A DNA stretch of 6,026 nt from Lachnospiraceae bacterium UBA3826 (lineage in GTDB: Bacteria > Bacillota > Clostridia > Lachnospirales > Lachnospiraceae). Below the pieces are notes generated by a model. It was not told the DNA's origin and ran no database searches. It was given only the letters and a program-made list of their open reading frames with translations. Where the stretch lies: NCBI GenBank assembly GCA_002393095.1, contig DGII01000108.1, forward strand, positions 1 through 6,026, read 5' to 3'. A program made the translations under genes and the position numbers. How positions within the stretch are numbered: the first letter of the stretch is position 1; the number at the start of each line of letters is the position of its first letter. Of this stretch, positions 1 through 5,101 are shown piece after piece.

Positions 1-17
1 CCTCCGTTATGTTCTGA

Positions 18-30
18 TAGCGGTACGCTA
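18..30. repeat. short inverted repeat upstream of the first promoter
   Basis: TAGCG (18-22) and CGCTA (26-30) form a perfect 5-bp inverted repeat around GTA. It sits 10 bp upstream of the predicted -35 box at 41-46. No T-run follows, so it is not an intrinsic terminator by itself. It could be a small operator or chance. Positions 2-31 also read as an open stretch ending in TAA (29-31), which might be the last codons of an upstream gene, but that is too short to support a call. Confidence 0.25.
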
Positions 31-40
31 ATTCATACTT

Positions 41-69
41 ATGACATTATATAGGAAAATAGATAAAAT
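41..69 (+). promoter_or_regulatory. predicted sigma-A promoter for the lactonase gene
   Basis: ATGACA (41-46, five of six matches to TTGACA) is separated by exactly 17 bp from TAAAAT (64-69, five of six matches to TATAAT). The surroundings are AT-rich, as usual for Firmicute promoters. Transcription would start near position 76, giving a leader of about 100 nt before the ATG at 179. With no terminator visible until 3871, this promoter could serve the lactonase, carboxypeptidase and tgt genes together. This is a consensus match only. Confidence 0.55.
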
Positions 70-141
70 AGATACAAAAATTTCCTGTTTTATTGTAAAA
101 TAAATTTGGTATGTGCAGATTCCGATAAATGGGATGAACAT

Positions 142-168
142 GACAAATACGACAAATACGACAAGTGA
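142..168 (+). repeat. 9-bp tandem direct repeat, three units, in the 5' leader
   Basis: GACAAATAC occurs twice in tandem (142-150, 151-159), followed by a degenerate third unit GACAAGTGA (160-168). The third unit runs into the GTGAGG (165-170) that is the likely ribosome binding site of the gene starting at 179. The unit length is a multiple of three, and the repeat lies in a short open frame (134-175) in phase with that gene. A slippage-prone tract or chance are both possible. Confidence 0.6.
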
Positions 169-178
169 GGCTTAGACT

Positions 179-1222
179 ATGGATAAGTATGTGGCATATG
201 TATCAACCTATACCTATGGAGACGATCATGGTATAACAATATATGATGTGGATATGGAGAACGGAAAGTTTACCCAGAAGGACAGAGTGAAGATCACCAA
301 CTCGTCGTATGTAACCATAACACATAATAAGAAGTACCTCTATTCCATTACGGACTTTGGTGTTGAGGGATACAAGATAGAGCCGGACGGAGCCCTGACG
401 ACGGTTGGCAGCTCATCAATAAACGGCATGAGAGGCTGTTATCTGTCTACGGACTATGAAGACAGATTCCTTTTCGTGGCGGGATATCATGATGGGAAGA
501 TAACGGTGCTTAAGCTTAATGACGACGGAGGCTTTGAAGGGATTTGTGATGAGATATTCCATAAGGGGTGGGGCAATATCGCCGAGCGTAACTTCAGACC
601 TCATGTCAACTGTGTCAAGATGACAAGAGATAATAAATATCTCTGTGCAGCGGACCTTGGAATGGATTATATTGATGTATACAGTCTCGATCATGTTACG
701 GGCAAGCTTAAGCTTGCCGATATAGTTCACAGTGAGCAGGAGAGTGCTCCGAGGCATATCAAGTTCTCCAAGGACGGCTCATACATGTATGTGGTACACG
801 AGCTTAAGAACTATATAGATGTATACAGGTATGAGGATAAGAACGGAGCGCCGGACTTCGAGAAGATACAGAACATAAGCACACTTAACGATTATCATGC
901 TTCCAATTCGGCGGCGAGTGCACTTAATCTGTCCGAGGATTTTAAGTATATAGTGAGCTCCAATGCCGGTGACAATAGTGTCATAATGTACAAGGTGGAT
1001 GAGAAGACGGGAATGTTAAGCAAGCTTTTCTGTCTGCCGATAAGCGGAGATTATCCCAAGGATGCGGCTCTCTTCCCGGACAACAGACATCTGGTAAGTC
1101 TTAATCATGAGTCCAATACCATGACCTTCTTCTCGGTGGATACTGATAAGGGACTTATAGTGATGAACCAGAAGGAGATAAAGGTAGATAAACCGAATTG
1201 TATCATTTTCCACAAGCTGTAA
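179..1222 (+). CDS. lactonase-family beta-propeller protein (6-phosphogluconolactonase-like)
   Basis: The 347-residue protein fits the lactonase, 7-bladed beta-propeller family (PF10282; Pgl/YkgB type), usually about 330-380 residues. Repeated blade-like strands end in aromatic motifs such as KYLYSI, RFLFVAG and YMYVVHELKNYIDVY. Family positions seen are H142 (RPHVNCV), R192 (SAPRHIKF) and E208 (HEL). The arginine usual in the SNRG-type motif is replaced: the protein has SNAGDNSV, with A263. There is no signal peptide, so it should be cytoplasmic. The start is supported by the family-typical MDKYVAYV opening and GTGAGG 8 nt upstream. The family hydrolyses 6-phosphogluconolactone in some members, but other members act on other lactones or are uncharacterised, so the substrate is left open. 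It is followed after 29 bp by the carboxypeptidase gene. The family call is firm; the reaction is not. Confidence 0.88.
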   Translation: MDKYVAYVSTYTYGDDHGITIYDVDMENGKFTQKDRVKITNSSYVTITHNKKYLYSITDFGVEGYKIEPDGALTTVGSSSINGMRGCYLSTDYEDRFLFVAGYHDGKITVLKLNDDGGFEGICDEIFHKGWGNIAERNFRPHVNCVKMTRDNKYLCAADLGMDYIDVYSLDHVTGKLKLADIVHSEQESAPRHIKFSKDGSYMYVVHELKNYIDVYRYEDKNGAPDFEKIQNISTLNDYHASNSAASALNLSEDFKYIVSSNAGDNSVIMYKVDEKTGMLSKLFCLPISGDYPKDAALFPDNRHLVSLNHESNTMTFFSVDTDKGLIVMNQKEIKVDKPNCIIFHKL

Positions 1223-1251
1223 CAGCGCAGCACGGGGCATAAAAGGATAAG

Positions 1252-2256
1252 ATGGTCAACAGTCTTAATATCAAACCGATCAACAAAATAAAAAAGCTTG
1301 CAGCTAAGGGTAAGGCAGGGCTGTTCTTCGCAACCCTCTGGCTGGCATCCATAATCATATGCCGCAAGGTATGGAAGTATATTAAGGTGCCGGTAGTGAG
1401 GTTTGCTTCGGTTGTCATGCTGTGTGTGGTATTTTTTGCCACATCAAGCTTCGCTCCGGTGGAGAAAGCCTATGCTGACAGCTTCGATACCGCACATTCG
1501 GATTCTGATGTGCTGCTTGATGAGAACGGAATGCTCATAATCGATGAACTGCCGGAGGAGCAGTATCTTGTGACTGAGGTAACTGATGAGGATGACGTGG
1601 CTTCCTTAGATGATCTCCTTGAGCACGTTGATGAGGATGAAGTGGAGGGAGAGAGCGAAGTCTATGAGGAGCCTGAGGAATTTGAATTCGACAAGTCATC
1701 ATGGAATCTCGTCCTTATCAATAAGCAGCATCCGATACCGGCAGATTACACTTTTTCTCTGGGAACCATCAAGGGCAGCATGAAGTGTGATGAGCGGCTG
1801 ATTGAGCCGCTGACACAGATGTTTTTGGCGGCAGCCGGTGACGGAATCAACCTTGAGGTCAGATCGCCTTATCGTGACATGTCGCTTCAGGAGTATCTCT
1901 TCGACAGGAAGGTCAAGAATTATATCAATCAGGGCTATTCGTATATAGATGCGTACAAGATATCATCCGAGGTTGTGACACTTCCCGGAGCCAGTGAGCA
2001 TCAGATAGGTATATCTCTGGATATCACCTCGGACACATACTGGCAGCTTAACGAGGGCTTCGCGGATACCGAAGCGGGCAAGTGGCTTATGGATAACAGT
2101 TATAAGTATGGCTTCATACTCAGATATCCCAAGGGTAAGGAGGATATCACCGGTATCATCTATGAACCGTGGCACTACAGATATGTGGGAGTGGAAGCCG
2201 CGACGGTGATCTATGAGCAGGGAATAACTCTGGAGGAATTCATTGATTCGCTCTGA
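1252..2256 (+). CDS. exported VanY-type D-alanyl-D-alanine carboxypeptidase (peptidase M15B)
   Basis: The C-terminal half (about 150-334) is a VanY/M15B zinc peptidase domain. It has RSPYRDM (204-210), the metal motif SEHQIGISLD with H250 and D257, and EPWHYRY with E305 as likely catalytic base and H308 as third zinc ligand. Such enzymes remove the terminal D-Ala of peptidoglycan stem peptides outside the membrane. The N-terminus has a hydrophobic stretch at 22-37, a basic stretch (RKVWKYIK), a second hydrophobic stretch at 51-66 and a signal-peptidase-like AYA|DS at 73-77. Residues 76-147 form an acidic spacer with 31 Asp/Glu and no Lys/Arg. The ATG at 1252 has AAAAGGA close upstream. GTG at 1387, preceded by GGAAG with 9-nt spacing, is an alternative that would leave a standard signal peptide. 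No vancomycin-resistance genes are nearby, so a housekeeping cell-wall role is likelier than resistance. Confidence 0.88.
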   Translation: MVNSLNIKPINKIKKLAAKGKAGLFFATLWLASIIICRKVWKYIKVPVVRFASVVMLCVVFFATSSFAPVEKAYADSFDTAHSDSDVLLDENGMLIIDELPEEQYLVTEVTDEDDVASLDDLLEHVDEDEVEGESEVYEEPEEFEFDKSSWNLVLINKQHPIPADYTFSLGTIKGSMKCDERLIEPLTQMFLAAAGDGINLEVRSPYRDMSLQEYLFDRKVKNYINQGYSYIDAYKISSEVVTLPGASEHQIGISLDITSDTYWQLNEGFADTEAGKWLMDNSYKYGFILRYPKGKEDITGIIYEPWHYRYVGVEAATVIYEQGITLEEFIDSL

Positions 2257-2299
2257 TGCTTAACCTGTGGCTTAAGATATTGTAAAAGTCATTATAAAT

Positions 2300-2306
2300 A
2301 AGGAGA
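2300..2306 (+). promoter_or_regulatory. ribosome binding site fixing the TTG start of tgt
   Basis: AAGGAGA lies 5 nt before a TTG at 2312 (GGAG to TTG spacing is 6 nt). No ATG or GTG in frame is near enough to keep the conserved N-terminus; the next methionine is residue 31, inside the conserved TPVFMNVGT segment. The strong Shine-Dalgarno therefore selects the TTG. Confidence 0.8.
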
Positions 2307-2311
2307 CGGAA

Positions 2312-3451
2312 TTGGCAGAATATACTTTATTAAAGACTGAGGGCAGAGCCAAGAGAGGCAGATTAGATACTGTACACGGGGTCATAGAGACCCCTGTTTT
2401 TATGAATGTGGGAACTGCGGCAGCCATTAAGGGCGCAGTATCCACAGAGGATCTTGAGAATATCGGCTGTCAGGTGGAATTATCCAATACATATCATCTT
2501 CATGTAAGACCGGGAGATGAGCTGATAAAAGGTCTTGGAGGTCTGCACCGCTTCATGAACTGGAACAGACCCATACTCACGGACTCCGGAGGATTTCAGG
2601 TTTTTTCGCTTGCGGGGCTGCGCAAGATCAAGGAGGAGGGTGTGACCTTTCACAGTCATGTGGACGGACGCATAATCTTCATGGGCCCTGAGGAGAGCAT
2701 GCAGATACAGTCCAACCTGGGCTCTACCATAGCAATGGCTTTTGATGAGTGTCCTCCGGCGCTGGCAGAGAGAGGATATGTCAAGCCATCCGTTGACAGG
2801 ACTACAAGATGGCTTGAAAGGTGCAAAAGGAGGATGAATGAGTTAAATGCCGCTGAAGGAACCGTGAATCCCAAGCAGCTCCTGTTCGGCATCAATCAGG
2901 GTGCGGTATATGATGATATCCGTATAGAGCATGCCAAGATAATAACAGATATGGAGCTGGACGGCTATGCCATCGGAGGACTGGCAGTGGGAGAAAGCCA
3001 TGAGCAGATGTATCATGTGCTTGAGGAGACGGTGCCATTCCTGCCTAAGAATAAGCCTACATATCTTATGGGAGTGGGGACGCCTGCCAATATCCTTGAG
3101 GCAGTGGACAGAGGCGTTGATTTCTTCGACTGCGTATATCCCTCACGTAATGCAAGGCATGGGCATCTCTATACCAGATACGGGCGTATCAATATCAAAA
3201 ATGCACGTTTTGCGACAGATGACAGACCGATAGAGGAGGGCTGCGCCTGCCCGACCTGCCGCAGATATTCAAGGGCCTATATAAGACATCTGATGGTGGC
3301 AGGAGAGATGCTTGCAATGAGATTGTGTGTTATACATAACCTGTACTTCTATAATAAGCTCATGTCAGATATCAGGCTCGCGCTTGACGAGGGACGATAT
3401 GCCGAATTCAAGAATGCCAGACTTACCGAGCTTGAGGCAGGGGCAGAGTAA
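2312..3451 (+). CDS. tgt: tRNA-guanine(34) transglycosylase (queuine tRNA-ribosyltransferase)
   Basis: Tgt replaces guanine 34 in the anticodon of tRNAs for Asp, Asn, His and Tyr with a queuosine precursor, preQ1 in most bacteria. The 379-residue length is typical. The TIM-barrel landmarks are present: TPVFMNVGT (27-35), LTDSGGFQVFSL with the active-site Asp at 91, FDECPP (144-149), the base-recognition loop GGLAVGE (222-228, the bacterial preQ1-type form), and DFFDCVYPSRNARHG with the nucleophilic Asp at 273. The structural zinc site is C311, C313, C316 and H342. Translation begins at TTG, backed by AAGGAGA. It follows the carboxypeptidase gene by 55 bp, with no terminator or convincing promoter between them, so it is probably co-transcribed. 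queA, a frequent neighbour, is not adjacent, while yajC follows as in many bacteria. Confidence 0.97.
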   Translation: MAEYTLLKTEGRAKRGRLDTVHGVIETPVFMNVGTAAAIKGAVSTEDLENIGCQVELSNTYHLHVRPGDELIKGLGGLHRFMNWNRPILTDSGGFQVFSLAGLRKIKEEGVTFHSHVDGRIIFMGPEESMQIQSNLGSTIAMAFDECPPALAERGYVKPSVDRTTRWLERCKRRMNELNAAEGTVNPKQLLFGINQGAVYDDIRIEHAKIITDMELDGYAIGGLAVGESHEQMYHVLEETVPFLPKNKPTYLMGVGTPANILEAVDRGVDFFDCVYPSRNARHGHLYTRYGRINIKNARFATDDRPIEEGCACPTCRRYSRAYIRHLMVAGEMLAMRLCVIHNLYFYNKLMSDIRLALDEGRYAEFKNARLTELEAGAE

Positions 3452-3458
3452 ATCTTTA

Positions 3459-3487
3459 TTGACATTATATGCGGATTTGGGTAATAT
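3459..3487 (+). promoter_or_regulatory. predicted sigma-A promoter for yajC
   Basis: A perfect TTGACA (3459-3464) is followed after 17 bp by TAATAT (3482-3487, four of six matches to TATAAT). It starts 8 bp past the tgt stop codon and ends 59 bp before the yajC ATG. The start point would be near 3494. The leader contains GTATA/TATAC inverted arms (3501-3505 and 3512-3516). TTATATGC occurs twice (3465-3472 in the spacer, 3519-3526 in the leader). The promoter implies yajC can be expressed apart from tgt. Confidence 0.6.
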
Positions 3488-3546
3488 AGTTTAAGTCAGT
3501 GTATACTATTATATACAGTTATATGCAAAGGTAAGGAGATTATAAA

Positions 3547-3852
3547 ATGTTATTAAGTGGTGCAGAGAGCTTTATGCAGAATAATTCGGGATTGCTGCTG
3601 GTTATATATATAGTGGTGTTCGGTGCGATCATGTATTTCCTCATGATACGCCCTCAGAAGAATGAGCAGAAGAGAGCGCAGGCGATGCTAAGTTCCTTAG
3701 AGACAGGCGATTATGTCCTGACTACCAGCGGCTTCTACGGCACGGTCATAGATATTCAGGAGGATACAGTCATTGTAGAGTTCGGTAATAATAAGAACTG
3801 TCGTATTCCCATGCAGAAGGCTGCAATCAGTCAGGTAGAGAAGGCTGAATAA
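3547..3852 (+). CDS. yajC: preprotein translocase accessory subunit YajC
   Basis: YajC is a small single-span membrane protein associated with the SecDF part of the Sec translocon. The 101 residues fit the family (about 85-110). A short N-terminal segment precedes one transmembrane helix at about 16-34 (LLLVIYIVVFGAIMYFLMI). Then comes the hallmark IRPQKNEQKR basic stretch (34-43) and a cytoplasmic domain with LETGDYVLTTSGFYGTV (51-67), where most members read GD.V.T.GG..G.V. The start has AAGGAG (3533-3538) with 8-nt spacing. A promoter sits upstream and an intrinsic terminator begins 18 bp after the stop, so the gene looks monocistronic or the end of a tgt-yajC transcript. secD and secF, which often follow, are absent here. 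Confidence 0.95.
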   Translation: MLLSGAESFMQNNSGLLLVIYIVVFGAIMYFLMIRPQKNEQKRAQAMLSSLETGDYVLTTSGFYGTVIDIQEDTVIVEFGNNKNCRIPMQKAAISQVEKAE

Positions 3853-3870
3853 GAATAAGAGATATTAAGC

Positions 3871-3905
3871 GTGGGATAGCCTGTACGGGTATATCCCACT
3901 TTTTT
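3871..3905 (+). terminator. intrinsic terminator after yajC
   Basis: GTGGGATA (3871-3878) pairs perfectly with TATCCCAC (3892-3899) across a 13-nt loop, and six Ts follow at once (3900-3905). It lies 18 bp beyond the yajC stop and 71 bp before the leuB start, so it separates yajC from the leuB-ilvD unit. The stem is GC-containing and uninterrupted. No competing antiterminator pairing is obvious by eye. Confidence 0.88.
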
Positions 3906-3957
3906 CGTTGTGAGGATAATAGTCTTAGAGGGTAAGTGATGCCCTTATGGATAAAGC

Positions 3958-3967
3958 GGAAAGGAAG
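3958..3967 (+). promoter_or_regulatory. ribosome binding site favouring the leuB start at 3977
   Basis: GGAAAGGAAG ends 9 nt before the ATG at 3977. The alternative in-frame ATG at 3947 has only GAGGG 14 nt away, poor spacing. The purine-rich site would fall inside the coding region if 3947 were used. Confidence 0.6.
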
Positions 3968-3976
3968 AGTGATATA

Positions 3977-5059
3977 ATGAATATGAAGATAGCCGTCATA
4001 AGCGGAGACGGTATAGGGCCGGAGATAGTGGCTGAAGCCAAGAAGGTTCTTGATGCCGTATGTGATAAGTACGGGCACAGCATTGAATATAAAGATGTGC
4101 TTATGGGCGGTGCATCAATTGATAAATACGGAGTACCATTGACTGAGGAGACCATCAATGTATGCAGGGAATCCGATGCGGTATTAATGGGATCGATTGG
4201 CGGCAATACCCAGACCTCCCCATGGTATAAGCTTCCGCCTGAGTTAAGGCCGGAGGCGGGGCTTCTTGGAATACGTAAGGCGCTCGCACTTTTTGCGAAC
4301 CTTCGTCCCGCATATCTGTATCCTGAGCTTAAGGAGGCATGTCCTCTTAAGGAGTCTGTGGCGGATAAGGGCTTTGACATGATGATAATGAGAGAGCTTA
4401 CCGGCGGTCTGTACTTCGGCGACAGATATACCAAGGAGATAGATGGCGTAACAACTGCTGTGGATACCCTCATATATAATGAGAATGAGATCAGGAGAAT
4501 TGCTGTCAAGGGCTTTGATATCGCTCGTAAGCGACATGGAAAGGTGACGCTTGTGGATAAGGCTAACGTGCTTGATTCCTCAAGATTGTGGAGAAAGGTC
4601 GTAACTGAGGTAGCTGCGGATTATCCGGATGTGGAATTTGTCACGATGCTTGTTGATAACGCGGCGATGCAGCTTGTAAAAGATCCCGCACAGTTCGATG
4701 TGATGCTTACGGAGAACATGTTCGGTGATATATTATCCGATGAAGCATCAATGATCACGGGCTCCATAGGTATGCTGCCCTCGGCTTCCCTTAATGAGAC
4801 TAAGTTCGGGCTCTATGAGCCGTCCGGCGGTTCTGCTCCGGATATAGCAGGCAAGGGTATAGCCAATCCGATAGCCACGATCTTAAGCGCAGCAATGATG
4901 CTTCGCTACACCTTCGATCTGGATGAGGAGGCGGATGCCATAGAGAATGCGGTCGCTAAAGTGCTTAAGGAGGGCTATAGGACGATAGATATAGCCAAGG
5001 CGGGAGAGTCAAGCCTTAAGACGGCTGAAATGGGCTCGCTTATAGCAGACAGGATATAG
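3977..5059 (+). CDS. leuB: 3-isopropylmalate dehydrogenase
   Basis: LeuB oxidises and decarboxylates 3-isopropylmalate to 2-oxoisocaproate with NAD, in the cytoplasm, as part of leucine synthesis. From the ATG at 3977 the protein has 360 residues, normal for the family. It opens with MNMKIAVISGDGIGPEIV. Substrate-site residues include R100 and R110 (GIRKALALFANLRPA) and R139 in RELTGGLYFGDR, with catalytic Y146 and K195 (VDKANVLD). The metal aspartates are D227 (LVDNAAMQL), D251 and D255 (GDILSDEAS). The NAD loop is EPSGGSAPDIAGKGIANP (281-298), the Firmicute form with SGG in place of the more common VHG. An in-frame ATG at 3947 would add MDKAERKSDI, which does not resemble family N-termini; 3983 is another possible start. 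ilvD follows after 42 bp, fitting a branched-chain amino acid operon. leuA, leuC and leuD are not in view. No T-box fits in the short upstream gap. Confidence 0.95.
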   Translation: MNMKIAVISGDGIGPEIVAEAKKVLDAVCDKYGHSIEYKDVLMGGASIDKYGVPLTEETINVCRESDAVLMGSIGGNTQTSPWYKLPPELRPEAGLLGIRKALALFANLRPAYLYPELKEACPLKESVADKGFDMMIMRELTGGLYFGDRYTKEIDGVTTAVDTLIYNENEIRRIAVKGFDIARKRHGKVTLVDKANVLDSSRLWRKVVTEVAADYPDVEFVTMLVDNAAMQLVKDPAQFDVMLTENMFGDILSDEASMITGSIGMLPSASLNETKFGLYEPSGGSAPDIAGKGIANPIATILSAAMMLRYTFDLDEEADAIENAVAKVLKEGYRTIDIAKAGESSLKTAEMGSLIADRI

Positions 5060-5101
5060 AATATATATAATTCTCATAAATGGAATAATGGAGGAACGGA
5101 C

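Noticed and set aside
701..718. Perfect 18-bp palindrome GGCAAGCTTAAGCTTGCC inside the lactonase gene
   Set aside because: It encodes GKLKLA with the favoured AAG and CTT codons, and similar CTTAAGCTTAA strings occur elsewhere in the gene, so codon choice explains it. No T-run follows and it lies deep inside the coding region.
416..757. Minus-strand open frame opposite the lactonase gene
   Set aside because: No domain or sensible N-terminus, and it is fully contained in a convincing sense gene.
1252..2256. Carboxypeptidase as part of a vancomycin-resistance cluster
   Set aside because: No vanHAX, vanR or vanS genes are adjacent; the neighbours are a lactonase-like gene and tgt.
2259..2276. 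CTTAA/TTAAG hairpin after the carboxypeptidase gene as terminator
   Set aside because: The stem is only 5 bp, mostly AT, with no T-run, so it would not terminate. A preQ1 riboswitch before tgt was also considered; the 55-bp gap shows no match to its consensus.
2293..2298. TATAAA as a -10 box for tgt
   Set aside because: No -35 at proper distance, and transcription would start inside the ribosome binding site at 2300-2306.
2967..3233. Plus-strand open frame inside tgt in another phase
   Set aside because: It falls in the most conserved part of tgt, and its Trp/Cys/Arg-rich product looks like an out-of-frame read.
3925..4509. Long open frame on the minus strand opposite leuB (194 codons)
   Set aside because: It lies antisense to a well-supported leuB, has low-complexity Ser/Leu/Ile-rich content without recognisable domains, and is explained by codon bias on the other strand.
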